A stretch of DNA of 64,000 nucleotides from Marinobacterium rhizophilum DSM 18822 (GTDB lineage Bacteria; Pseudomonadota; Gammaproteobacteria; Pseudomonadales; Balneatricaceae). Position numbers and translations under genes: made by a program. The notes beneath the pieces are model-generated. The model saw only the letters and a list, made by a program, of their open reading frames with translations, was not told the origin of the DNA and did not search any database. Within the stretch, counting starts at the first letter, position 1, and the number at the start of each line of letters is the position of its first letter. Shown here piece by piece: positions 13,399-21,657 of this stretch. The DNA is taken from the NCBI RefSeq assembly GCF_000378045.1, contig NZ_KB899091.1, forward strand, positions 186,001-250,000, read 5' to 3'.

Positions 13399-14079
13399 AT
13401 GAACATACTGATGGTATTGACGTCCCACGACCGCCTGGGCGACACCGGCGAGAAAACTGGCTTCTGGCTCGAAGAGTTCGCCGCGCCCTTTTACACCCTT
13501 AAAGACGCCGGGGCGACCCTGACCCTGGCCTCCCCCGCCGGAGGACAGCCACCGCTGGATCCCAAGAGCGATGCACCGGAATCTCAGACCGACGCCACCC
13601 GCCGATTTCAGCACGATGCCGGCGCACAGGCGCAACTGGCCACCACCATACCCCTGCATGCCATCAAACCTGACGACTTCGACGCCGTGTTTTATCCCGG
13701 CGGCCATGGCCCACTGTGGGACCTGGCCGAAGATGCGGATTCCATCAAGCTGATCGAAACCCTTTACCGCGCCGGCAAGCCTGTTGCCGCCGTGTGCCAT
13801 GCCCCCGGTGTATTACGGCACACCAGGGGGCCAGAGGGCTCGCCACTGGTGTCAGGCAAGAAAGTCACCGGATTCAGTAACAGTGAGGAAGCCGCTGTGG
13901 GGCTCACCAAGGTAGTGCCGTTTCTGGTGCAAGACATGCTGACTGAAAACGGCGGGCTCTACGGTAAAGCCGACGACTGGCATGCCCATGTGGAAACCGA
14001 CGGCAACCTGATCACGGGACAAAATCCGGCATCGTCAGAAGCCACCGCCGAGGCCCTGCTGAACGCGCTCGGGAAATAA
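13399..14079 (+). CDS. DJ-1/PfpI family protein, Hsp31/glyoxalase III-like
   Basis: The protein has 226 residues. The candidate catalytic cysteine is Cys133 in the nucleophile elbow AAVCHAPG. Glu18 in GDTGEKTGFWLEE is the conserved acidic partner, and YPGGHGPLWDLAE also fits the Hsp31-like branch. Members hydrate methylglyoxal to lactate without glutathione or act as chaperone-like deglycases. The neighbouring NemR-like regulator supports an electrophile-defence role. An AGGA site precedes the ATG. Transcription probably ends at the shared hairpin at 14121. Confidence 0.88.
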   Translation: MNILMVLTSHDRLGDTGEKTGFWLEEFAAPFYTLKDAGATLTLASPAGGQPPLDPKSDAPESQTDATRRFQHDAGAQAQLATTIPLHAIKPDDFDAVFYPGGHGPLWDLAEDADSIKLIETLYRAGKPVAAVCHAPGVLRHTRGPEGSPLVSGKKVTGFSNSEEAAVGLTKVVPFLVQDMLTENGGLYGKADDWHAHVETDGNLITGQNPASSEATAEALLNALGK

Positions 14080-14120
14080 CCACCCGGCCAGTGCTTGGCA
14101 GATCCTCTCTGCCAAACGAA

Positions 14121-14165
14121 AAAAGGCCCCGGGGTTGCCTTTATGCAAGGGCTCCCGGGGCCTTT
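14121..14165. terminator. Bidirectional rho-independent terminator
   Basis: AAAGGCCCCGGG pairs with CCCGGGGCCTTT across an 18-base loop, with A-rich and T-rich flanks. It sits between the convergent DJ-1-like gene and glutamine synthetase gene and can serve both. Confidence 0.85.
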
Positions 14166-14230
14166 CTATTATCCAGAGACTTGCAGCGCGTGCCTTCACA
14201 GCACCGCGCTGACAGCTCCCTCCTCTGGTG

Positions 14231-16405
14231 CTATTTGATGAACAGCATCTCGGAGTACTTCGGCAGCGGCCAAACAGTGTTCGCAACCGTCATCTCGAGC
14301 GCATCGGCATGGCTGCGGACCAGGTCCATCAGCGGACGGATCTCGTAGGCGCAGAACTGCATATGGGCTTCTGTCGATGCGAAGTCATGCTTCTCCACGG
14401 CGTTACCGAGCGTTGCCACAACCTTCATCATGGCATCGGCCTCGGCTGCGACTTTTTTCGCAATCCCTGTGTCGAGCTCAATGCCCATGGCCGCGGCACC
14501 GGAGATCGAGGTGCCCAGTTCCGCCAGGTAAGTCATCGCCGCCGGGTAGATCGACGTGGTGGCCATTTCGATCACCAGTTTGGCTTCCAGCTCGATCGAG
14601 AGGATGTACTGCTCGGAATACACCTCGTATCGACTCTGCAGTTCGACAGGCGTCAACACACCGGTGTTTTTAAACAGATCCTTGACGGAATCCTCCATGA
14701 GCGCGGGCAGTGCTTCTGCCGTGGTCGGAATGTTCTTCAGGCCACGTTCTTCAACTGCCATTTTGTGCCATTCAGCCGAATAGCCGTCGCCACCGAACAC
14801 AACATTGCCATGCTTATCCATCAGCTCCTTCAGCACTGCGATAACGCCAGTCGTCTGATCCAGACCTGAATCAAATGCAGCTTCCAGTTTGCCGGCAATC
14901 CAGTTCAGCGAGTCGGCCAGCATGGTGTTCATCGCGACCAGCGGCCCGGAGACCGACTGGGAAGAACCCACGGCGCGGAATTCGAAGCGGTTGCCGGTAA
15001 AGGCAAAGGGAGACGTACGGTTACGGTCGCCCGGATCACGGGTAAAGGTCAGGATTTCCGACAGACCCAGGTCCATCAGACCGCCGCTTTCGGTCGGGTT
15101 CAGGTTGCCCTGCTGAATATCCTTGAAAACCTTCTCCAGCTGGTCACCCAGATACACTGACAAAATGGCGGGGGGAGCTTCATTGGCACCCAGACGATGG
15201 TCGTTTGCGGCCGATGCGATGACGGCACGCAACAGGGGGCCGTAAAGATGAACGCCACGAATGACTGCGCCACAGAACAGCAGGAAGTTCAGGTTCTCCT
15301 CCGGCGTATGGCCGGGATCGAGCAGGTTGCCCTGGGTCGCATTACCGACAGACCAGTTAACGTGCTTGCCCGAGCCATTGACGCCGGCAAAGGGCTTTTC
15401 ATGCAGCAAGGCATGCAAGCCATGTTTTTTGGCGGTGTTTTTCAGCACGGTCATCAGCAGTTGCTGATGGTCAGCGGCGATATTGGCGGATTCGAAATAG
15501 GGTGCGATCTCGAACTGGCCCGGCGCAACTTCGTTGTGATGGGTCTTGGCAGGAATGCCCAGCTTGTACAACCGGTCTTCGAAGTCCTGCATGAACACCT
15601 GCACGCGCTCCGGTATGGCACCAAAGTAGTGATCATCAAACTGCTGGCCCTTGGCCGGCGGCGCACCGAACAATGTCCGGCCGGCGAGCAGCACGTCTGG
15701 ACGGCTCGTCGCAAAGCGCTCGTCGATCAGGAAGTACTCCTGCTCCGCACCACAACTGGAATTCAGCGTTGCAATGTCGGTTTCACCCATGAGCGACAGC
15801 ACTTTATGCGCCGCTTTGTTCATCGCGGCATTGGAGCGCATCAACGGGATTTTCTTGTCCAGCGCCTCGCCCGTCCAGGACATGAACACGCTGGGAATCA
15901 TCAGGGTCGGGCCGTTAGCCGTATACATGATGTAGCAGGGGCTGGTCGGATCCCAGGCGGTATAACCACGGGCAGCATTGGTCATGCGCAAGCTGCCGTT
16001 GGGGAAAGATGAACCGTCTGGCTCACCCTTGATCAACAGGCTGCCGGTAAATTCGGTAATGGCATGGCCGTCGGAATTGGTCACGATAAAGCCATCGTGT
16101 TTTTCCGCGGTCGCGTTAGTCATCGGATAGAAGATATGCGAGAAGAATTTTGCACCTTTGCTCAGGGCCCAGTCCTTCATCGCGGCAGCAACAACATCTG
16201 CGGTTGCAGGATCCAGAGGCGCACCGGTCTGCACTGTCTTTTTCATCGCCTTGAAGGCGTTTTTGGACAGTGTCTGTTCCATTTTGGCGAGGTTAAAGAC
16301 ATCGCTGGCCCAGATTTTACTAAGAGGGTCCGGCATTTCCACAGTCACGTCTTTGCCGCTTGTGATTGCGTTGATTGCCGATAATCTGGATGCATTTCCG
16401 CTCAT
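14231..16405 (-). CDS. glnN: Type III glutamine synthetase (GSIII, GlnN)
   Basis: This enzyme makes glutamine from glutamate, ammonia and ATP. The product is 724 residues, the usual size of the GSIII class and about 1.6 times GSI. Recognisable GSIII segments are HIFYPMTNATAEKHDGFI, GEPDGSSFPNGSLR, CGAEQEYFLID, KTHHNEVAPGQFEIAPYFE, HEKPFAGVNGSGKHVNWS and NRTSPFAFTGNRFEFRAVGSS, which contain the metal- and substrate-binding positions. The start at 16405 is chosen for its AGGAAATAAC ribosome-binding site and family length. An in-frame extension of 38 residues lacks support. It is a single gene with its own long upstream region. Confidence 0.96.
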   Translation of the reverse strand: MSGNASRLSAINAITSGKDVTVEMPDPLSKIWASDVFNLAKMEQTLSKNAFKAMKKTVQTGAPLDPATADVVAAAMKDWALSKGAKFFSHIFYPMTNATAEKHDGFIVTNSDGHAITEFTGSLLIKGEPDGSSFPNGSLRMTNAARGYTAWDPTSPCYIMYTANGPTLMIPSVFMSWTGEALDKKIPLMRSNAAMNKAAHKVLSLMGETDIATLNSSCGAEQEYFLIDERFATSRPDVLLAGRTLFGAPPAKGQQFDDHYFGAIPERVQVFMQDFEDRLYKLGIPAKTHHNEVAPGQFEIAPYFESANIAADHQQLLMTVLKNTAKKHGLHALLHEKPFAGVNGSGKHVNWSVGNATQGNLLDPGHTPEENLNFLLFCGAVIRGVHLYGPLLRAVIASAANDHRLGANEAPPAILSVYLGDQLEKVFKDIQQGNLNPTESGGLMDLGLSEILTFTRDPGDRNRTSPFAFTGNRFEFRAVGSSQSVSGPLVAMNTMLADSLNWIAGKLEAAFDSGLDQTTGVIAVLKELMDKHGNVVFGGDGYSAEWHKMAVEERGLKNIPTTAEALPALMEDSVKDLFKNTGVLTPVELQSRYEVYSEQYILSIELEAKLVIEMATTSIYPAAMTYLAELGTSISGAAAMGIELDTGIAKKVAAEADAMMKVVATLGNAVEKHDFASTEAHMQFCAYEIRPLMDLVRSHADALEMTVANTVWPLPKYSEMLFIK

Positions 16406-17134
16406 GTTATTTCCTGTAATGTAATTAAACATCGTGTATTTGGACGCGCGGCATTCGCGCATGACCGGCTCGATGGCCCGGGGGATGCGTGTCTCTATAG
16501 CACCCGCCCTGGTTTCCACCGCAGCGGTGAGCGTGCAGCGACCCTTTGCGATGGCGATATCAAAGCAAAATTCGATCCATATTTATCAAATACCGGAAAA
16601 ATAAATTTAAGTTTTTGATATATATAGTAATCTATAAGATGCTCAGCAGGCAGCGCGGTTTGAACAAACAAAAACGCACCAAAAATGAGCAACAAATATA
16701 AACCCGAACACAAAAGCGCCCCATAATATTGCACAAAGGCCCTGAGCCTTGAGTATGATCCGCTCAAATCTGCCTGAGAACGCGCTATCCAGTTCGTTTA
16801 CTGAGGATTTCATGCGGCCCTTGGCGCTGATTCCAGGCGTGCTCATCACACAAGAGGCTACAGATATTGCACCAAAATAGTGCGTTTCATGATTTAAGCG
16901 GAGTTGTGAATGAAATTTGGATTGCAGTTCAGCCAACTATCGACGTGACTGGTATTGAGTTAAAAATGACGACTTATGGAAGTGCGTGGAGAAGGTACAG
17001 GGCAAGATGATAGCAGGATCGGCAGCCCCCACATTACAGTCCCGCAGTGCAGCCCCCTGTTCAACTCCGTTTGATTTGCTGGCATCCAGCCGAGTAACCG
17101 GTTGCTGAGGCTCACTCCCCCACGAAGCCACGCG
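16406..17134. other. Long intergenic region upstream of glnN
   Basis: These 729 bases contain no convincing gene. The part from about 16560 to 16740 is AT-rich and probably holds glnN promoter elements. I found no good -24/-12 sigma-54 match. Two short frames here encode hydrophobic or low-complexity peptides without recognisable families. Confidence 0.6.
16868..16884. promoter_or_regulatory. NtrC-like binding site
   Basis: TGCACCAAAATAGTGCG matches the NtrC pattern GCAC-N7-GTGC and closely resembles the strong site before E. coli glnA (TGCACCAACATGGTGCT). It lies about 460 bases upstream of glnN. Nitrogen control of glnN would be logical, but the distance is large and no sigma-54 promoter was identified. 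Confidence 0.35.
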
Positions 17135-17572
17135 CTAGGATTTTACCAACACCACCGCGTTGAGGTGAGTTTCAGCAGACAGTGAATTTGTAACAAGACA
17201 ACCCGCCTCGGCTTTCTCAAGTATGCGCTGCGCGCGTTCCTCGCTGGTGTCCTGGGGCACTCCAAGCGTGGCATTAACCCTGAACTGGGTGAATTTCGTT
17301 TTGCCTTCACTACGCTCGAGTGTGCCCTCGACCTCGCAGGTCAGCGACACCCAGGACAGCTTTGATGCTCTTGCCACGGCCCGAAAAGTGAGAATAAAAC
17401 AATCTGCGACGGCGGCGACCAACAGTGTTTCCGGCGACCAGCGGTCACCCGGCCCACCGAACTCCAGTGGCGGCGCAGACGGCAGTATCTGCAGCTTGTC
17501 CGCCGAGAGGGATACGTCTCCATCGGGAGCGGCACTTGCCGCAACCTGGTAGTGATGAGGAAGGTCTTGCAT
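17135..17572 (-). CDS. OsmC family peroxiredoxin-like protein
   Basis: The protein has 145 residues from MQDLPHHYQVAASAAP, preceded by a GGAGA site. A longer in-frame start lacks support. The two redox cysteines of the OsmC/Ohr fold are present as Cys58 (VADCFIL) and Cys125 (AGCLVTNSLS), with the substrate-facing segment GGPGDRWSPETLLVAAV. OsmC-type enzymes reduce organic hydroperoxides using dithiols in the cytoplasm. It stands alone. Confidence 0.88.
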   Translation of the reverse strand: MQDLPHHYQVAASAAPDGDVSLSADKLQILPSAPPLEFGGPGDRWSPETLLVAAVADCFILTFRAVARASKLSWVSLTCEVEGTLERSEGKTKFTQFRVNATLGVPQDTSEERAQRILEKAEAGCLVTNSLSAETHLNAVVLVKS

Positions 17573-17686
17573 TGCGCGTCTCCAGTAACCGGAAAGGTGT
17601 AGGTAGCCTGTTGGACTCGATGATCTGTAAAACCCAAGCGCCACGCATCTTTATGCATTGCACGAGTATGCTGCGATTGCTGTGCA

Positions 17687-17718
17687 CCTGGCAGGCTGTT
17701 GAAAAACAGCCTGCCAGG
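17687..17718. other. Perfect 14-bp stem with GAAA loop
   Basis: CCTGGCAGGCTGTT at 17687-17700 pairs exactly with 17705-17718 around GAAA. No T-run follows on either strand. GGCTGTTGAAAAA-type sequences often occur at insertion sequence ends, so this may be a mobile-element scar. It lies upstream of the OsmC gene. Confidence 0.5.
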
Positions 17719-17754
17719 TTCAAACTGGCTCAAGTCTAGCCAATTCTCCCGCAT

Positions 17755-17881
17755 TTGATGCTATTGGCCGAATTGCGGGCCGTGCGATACGGGTTACCGG
17801 CGGCATCTTCCAGCGCCTGGGGCGTGCAACCGTCCCCGGGTAAAGGCCGGGAAGGCGCCGCCCAGTTCGCCGGCGGTAACG
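17755..17881 (-). pseudogene. Chimeric scrap of a glycerate kinase gene (internal deletion)
   Basis: The segment resembles two separate parts of the intact glycerate kinase gene at 20358-21512. Bases from about 17771 to 17838 match 20407-20475, the coding sequence for the C-terminal PQALEDAADNLYRTARN (here TPQALEDAAGNPYRTARNS). Bases 17838-17881 match 20729-20772, encoding AGGLGGAFLAFTQ. About 250 bases between them are missing, and the second part is in another frame. The divergence suggests an old duplicate or a scrap of a second allele. Confidence 0.75.
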
Positions 17882-17972
17882 GGGTACCTAGCGCTTTGTT
17901 AACCGGCGCGAACGTATTGTCACGAACGGTGGATCTATGAAAGCGCAGAACGAAATTTATTGTAATCAAATA

Positions 17973-18488
17973 TCAAGTTTCTTCCTTGATATAAGGCATG
18001 AGGAAACTCATGAAGTCCGACTTTCCAAGTGGAGCACCCAGTTTGCGAAGAATCACATACGCAGTCGTGGTGTGAAAATATAGATTAGGCATCAGGTAGT
18101 CATTCACGTACTGACGAGCAGGGAGTTCGCAGTACCTGCCAGGACCAAGACCCACTCGCTTAATTTCATCGAGTTTGCTGTCATCGGCAGTAATACCCGC
18201 CACAAGGTCCTTTGTACTAGCAATATGGGAGCGTGCCATCTCCAATGAATCAACCTCTACACCGAGATTATCGATAGGCTCGCCTGCGCACCATTGAGAG
18301 AATCCCCTTGGTTGATTGCATGCAAATGCGATTTGGGCAGCGAATGGAAGCATGTCAGGTGCAAGCCTCTCTTGAAAAATTGCATTCATATCCCCAAAAT
18401 GCTTTTCACCTACCAACAGGATATGATCCAGCGTATCCAGCCTTGTATTGAATATGCGCTTGATCTCACAGATTTCTTTATTTTTCAT
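17973..18488 (-). CDS. DUF1993 family protein
   Basis: The protein has 171 residues and matches the DUF1993 family in length and pattern: TLDHILLVGEKHF, RLAPDMLPFAAQIAFACNQ, ARSHIASTKDLVAGI, PARQYVNDYLMPNLYFHTTTAYVILRKLGAPLGKSDFM. The family is predicted to be a helical bundle related to DinB-like proteins, with no established activity. The start at 18488 has a GAGAA site. Base composition is clearly lower in GC than most of the window, suggesting acquisition by transfer. Confidence 0.82.
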   Translation of the reverse strand: MKNKEICEIKRIFNTRLDTLDHILLVGEKHFGDMNAIFQERLAPDMLPFAAQIAFACNQPRGFSQWCAGEPIDNLGVEVDSLEMARSHIASTKDLVAGITADDSKLDEIKRVGLGPGRYCELPARQYVNDYLMPNLYFHTTTAYVILRKLGAPLGKSDFMSFLMPYIKEET

Positions 18489-18910
18489 GACAAGTTCTCT
18501 TTCTGGAATATTTAGAACAAATGAAGAATAGCGAGTTGACAAAAATGAGCGTACCCAGATAAAATCTCCTTTCAGCTAATAGTAAACCAATTGACACCAC
18601 TGCTTTATGCATCAATCAATCGAACTAATATCGGCTCCGTCCTTTTTGAATAATTTAAATAAAAGTAAACAATTAAAATAAACCATAACCATAAGTTGTT
18701 ATTTATTTCCTGAAAATACTTTTCAGCAAAGGAAAGTAAAGCATATAAAAAGCCAGAACACCAATGACAATACTGATATGTATTTCAGCAACACACGGCA
18801 GGTACTTATACTTCCGCCCATAAAAAAGACGCTAACCGCTGCACTCTTCGATCGAAAAGTGCGATTCCCAACGAAAGCCCACTCCACCCTGAAAAAAACA
18901 GATTAAGCTA

Positions 18911-19139
18911 AGGAACCTGTGATTAAGTCAGCGATTCCTGTCTGATGCTCCGTTTTTGCCTGAAATAACCTTCAGGATGGCATATCTGCCCGCCTTAACT
19001 TCACTGAGTTTGTACCACTGCTGCATACAGTGAATACGGAGCATGGAGGACACGGGTAAGGACGACGACCATTGCCAGCCTTCGGGTAGTGAGCCTCGAT
19101 GACGGATTCAAGACATGACCACGGGATCAGCGCGTCCAT
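18911..19139 (-). mobile_element. IS5-family transposase remnant, frameshifted and internally deleted
   Basis: On the minus strand an ATG at 19139 opens [18 protein letters not shown], then [11 protein letters not shown], the N-terminus of IS5-family transposases. After PYP a one-base shift is needed to continue as [18 protein letters not shown]. The rest of the transposase is missing. Past about 18990 the sequence is unrelated, up to a candidate end near 18911-18935 (GGAACCTGTGATTAAG on the plus strand). The start of this remnant abuts the broken globin gene with only about 20 bases between. The region 18489-18910 upstream of it is AT-rich and holds no recognisable gene. Confidence 0.75.
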
Positions 19140-19158
19140 TCGGCCCAGGAATTTTTAA

Positions 19159-19424
19159 CTGTTCCGTAACGCCATAGTTGACATGCCGTTCAGCTAAGTT
19201 TTCCAATGCAGGGACTAGTGCATTGAGCTATTTGAGCTTGCCCACTGCAACATCAAGCATCTGCATTAGCTTTTTTCCTTGATTGTCCATATCCCCTTTA
19301 AAGAGTGACTTGAGTGAGGGATCAGCTTCAAACAGGTTTGCATAAAAAAGCTTGCGGCTTCAGGCGCAATACTGTGAACGACTTTCCATGTTGGCTGAAC
19401 ATCGTCCACAACCTGCTCTTCCAT
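19159..19424 (-). pseudogene. Bacterial globin pseudogene (frameshift, internal stop, 3' truncation)
   Basis: From the ATG at 19424 the frame reads MEEQVVDDVQPTWKVVHS, then IAPEAAS. A one-base loss in the T-run at 19344-19349 shifts the frame, after which LFYANLFEADPSLKSLFKGD and MDNQGKKLMQMLDVAVGKLK match the single-domain globin family. A TAG at 19228-19230 interrupts the frame where globins usually have a polar residue, then LNALVPALENLAERHVNYGV continues. Homology stops at about 19159, where the IS remnant begins. The heme-binding proximal histidine region (ERHVNYGV) is still visible, but the C-terminal helices are gone. Confidence 0.85.
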
Positions 19425-19549
19425 GATATATATCCTTCATGTGTATAGATCAACTTTGAAATGAGCGTCCTCTATAAAAGTAGAATCACGCCTGAAACAA
19501 AAAAATCATAGGCAAACTCGACGCTTTTCCACAGCAAATATTTTTAGCC

Positions 19550-20053
19550 TTAATCAATTGCGGGGAATGGCGCCGGATCAGTAAATACCCAGTCCCGATC
19601 CTTTACCGGCGTATGACATGCAGTACAGACTTCGGGTCCATTATTGAACGGCTCCTGCTTGTCACCAACCCAGCGTGCCCATCCCCAACCGTAGGTACTT
19701 GTGTATTTTTCCGAGTCTTTAAACATGAATTCGACGTGAACCAACTGTTCAGGTGAGATTGCAGCCTTCCAGTTTTCCAACTGTTTCTCTTTCCACACCA
19801 CCTTTCCCAATATAGCGCCATCAGGCCAAGGATTTGTTTGCCCTGAACGCGCCGCTTTTACGGCAATAGCGTTGCCCAGAATCATGCGAAGCGTGTTGTT
19901 GTCGGTTCGATGTGAAACTGAAATAGAGGCCCAGTCCTGCCACCCTGATGGATAACTTATACCATGAGAGGGCCCTGGTAGTTTTTCAGATGCGTTGGAA
20001 ATAAGCACTGTGCTAACGAGAAACAATGCCACTAATATTGTATTTAGTTTCAT
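19550..20053 (-). CDS. Cytochrome P460 family protein
   Basis: This secreted c-type heme protein has 167 residues. The start at 20053 follows a strong GGAGGA site and gives a signal peptide (MKLNTILVALFLVSTVLISNAS). The C-terminal heme-attachment motif is CTACH at residues 143-147. The body (GWQDWASISVSHRTDNNTLRMILGN, WPDGAILGKVVWKEK, STYGWGWARWVG) matches the P460 fold, whose members oxidise hydroxylamine or detoxify nitric oxide. A lysine cross-link to heme is typical of the family but cannot be assigned here. It lies next to a broken globin gene, another heme protein often linked to NO. Confidence 0.88.
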   Translation of the reverse strand: MKLNTILVALFLVSTVLISNASEKLPGPSHGISYPSGWQDWASISVSHRTDNNTLRMILGNAIAVKAARSGQTNPWPDGAILGKVVWKEKQLENWKAAISPEQLVHVEFMFKDSEKYTSTYGWGWARWVGDKQEPFNNGPEVCTACHTPVKDRDWVFTDPAPFPAID

Positions 20054-20290
20054 GCTTTTTCCTCCAGCGATCTGATAGAAGCTCACATTTGTATCCTGGC
20101 CTCCAAGGTCTTTTCCCCCCAGGGCTGTGATCTCAGAATGCATTCTGTTCAAACTAGGCGCAAAGCCACGTAGCGTCAACCACTCAGTACGCTGGCCAGA
20201 TCCGGCGTTAACAAACAAAGGCAATAGCCGCGCCTTATATACCTAACAAACTGTTTCTATGGGATTTTTTACACCAGTACAGAAAAAGTG

Positions 20291-20322
20291 AAAAAGGGGC
20301 CGACGCTCACCGCGACGGCCCC
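20291..20322 (-). terminator. Rho-independent terminator of glycerate kinase
   Basis: On the minus strand GGGGCCGTCGC and GCGTCGGCCCC form a stem with a GGTGA loop followed by TTTTT, about 35 bases after the glycerate kinase stop. Confidence 0.88.
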
Positions 20323-20357
20323 ACTTTGTACCTGCAACTCGATCCTGCCGATAAACC

Positions 20358-21512
20358 TTACCGGCGTTTGGCCTCGAACGCCTGCGCCAGCTGCCAGGTG
20401 GCGGCAATGTTGCGGGCCGTGCGGTACAGGTTATCGGCGGCATCTTCCAGCGCCTGGGGCAGTGACACCACGCCGGGGACAATGCTGAACAGCGCGTCGA
20501 TGCCATGGGCATGCACCAGATCGGAGTCCTCGGAAACGGAACCGGCCAGGGCGATCACCGGCACGCCCGCTTTCTGCGCTCGCTTGCTGACGCCCACCGG
20601 GGTCTTGCCGCGTACCGTCTGGCTGTCGATACGCCCTTCCCCGGTGATCACCAGGTCAGTACCTTCCAGATGGCGATCGATCTCCACCGCGTCCAGCACA
20701 ATATCGATACCGCTTTTCAGCCGCGCCTGGGTAAAGGCCAGAAAGGCGCCGCCCAGCCCGCCGGCGGCGCCGGCACCCGGCGTGGCGTCTATATCCTTGC
20801 CATGGCAGGCCAGAACCACCTCGGCAAAACGCCCAAGGCACGCATCCAGCTGTTTGACCATCTGCGGATCGGCACCCTTTTGCGGGCCGAATATTGCCGA
20901 GGCGCCATATTCGCCGGTCAGCGGATTATCCACATCGCAGGCGATCTCGAACTGCGCTTCGCTCAGGCGCGGGTCCATCGCGCTGGCATCGATGCTGTGC
21001 AGCGTTTCCAGCGCCCCGCCGCCAGCGCCGATCTCGTTTGCCTGGGCATCCAGCAGACGCACGCCCAGGGCCTGCAGCATGCCGGCGCCGGCATCATTGG
21101 TGGCACTACCGCCAAGGCCGACGATAATATGGCGCGCACCGGCATCCAGTGCTTTCAGAATCAGCTCGCCGGTACCCCGTGTCGTGGCGAGCCAGGGATT
21201 GCGCTGCGCCGTGGGCACCAGATCCAGCCCGGAGGCCGCCGCCGATTCGATCACCGCCGTCTTGCCATCGCCCAGGGTTCCCCAGCAGGCATTGACGGAC
21301 TCGCCCATGGGTCCGGTAACGTCGGCACGGAACAGCTTGCCGCCCGTGGCGGCCACCAGCGCCTGGGTCGTGCCCTCACCGCCATCGGCCACCGGCAGCA
21401 GGACCAGCTCGGCATCGGCAAAAACGCTCTTAAAGCCACGGCCAATGGCCTGGGCCACACCTTCGGCGGACAGGCTTTCCTTGAATGAGTCAGGTGCGAT
21501 CAGAATCTTCAT
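20358..21512 (-). CDS. glxK: Glycerate kinase (GlxK/GarK type)
   Basis: The enzyme phosphorylates D-glycerate to 2-phosphoglycerate, linking sugar-diacid and glyoxylate breakdown to glycolysis. It has 384 residues, normal for the type-I family. Diagnostic segments are MKILIAPDSFKESLSAEGVAQAIGRG, LPVADGGEGTTQAL, GLGGSATNDAGAGMLQALG, FGPQKGA and TGEGRIDSQTVRGKTPVGV. The start at 21512 is set by homology; its ribosome-binding site is modest. It is followed downstream of cdaR on the same strand, and CdaR-type regulators activate this gene in E. coli. Confidence 0.95.
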   Translation of the reverse strand: MKILIAPDSFKESLSAEGVAQAIGRGFKSVFADAELVLLPVADGGEGTTQALVAATGGKLFRADVTGPMGESVNACWGTLGDGKTAVIESAAASGLDLVPTAQRNPWLATTRGTGELILKALDAGARHIIVGLGGSATNDAGAGMLQALGVRLLDAQANEIGAGGGALETLHSIDASAMDPRLSEAQFEIACDVDNPLTGEYGASAIFGPQKGADPQMVKQLDACLGRFAEVVLACHGKDIDATPGAGAAGGLGGAFLAFTQARLKSGIDIVLDAVEIDRHLEGTDLVITGEGRIDSQTVRGKTPVGVSKRAQKAGVPVIALAGSVSEDSDLVHAHGIDALFSIVPGVVSLPQALEDAADNLYRTARNIAATWQLAQAFEAKRR

Positions 21513-21657
21513 GTTCGGCGTTCCATTGGTCGGTGTTGTATCTGTCGGGATTGAAACCATAGTGGCATAGCAACGAGCAATCGCGCCTTGGCTAGCGCTA
21601 CAAATTATACCGGGGCCCGGGCTACGTTTTTGTACATTTGCACAACTACCGCATGAA

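Noticed and set aside
13141-13800. Minus-strand open frame of 219 codons
   Set aside because: It overlaps the well-supported DJ-1/PfpI gene on the other strand and has no family resemblance.
16580-16760. Possible sigma-54 promoter for glnN
   Set aside because: I looked for GG and GC ten bases apart on the minus strand; the best candidate (TGGTGCGTTTTTGTTT) lacks the -12 GC.
16495-16767. Hydrophobic minus-strand frame of 90 codons upstream of glnN
   Set aside because: It has membrane-like segments but no ribosome-binding site, no recognised family and lies in AT-rich promoter DNA.
18680-18850. Short minus-strand frame encoding a hydrophobic peptide ending FPLLKSIFRK
   Set aside because: It could be a scrap of a membrane protein, but only about 40 codons are open and no family is recognisable.
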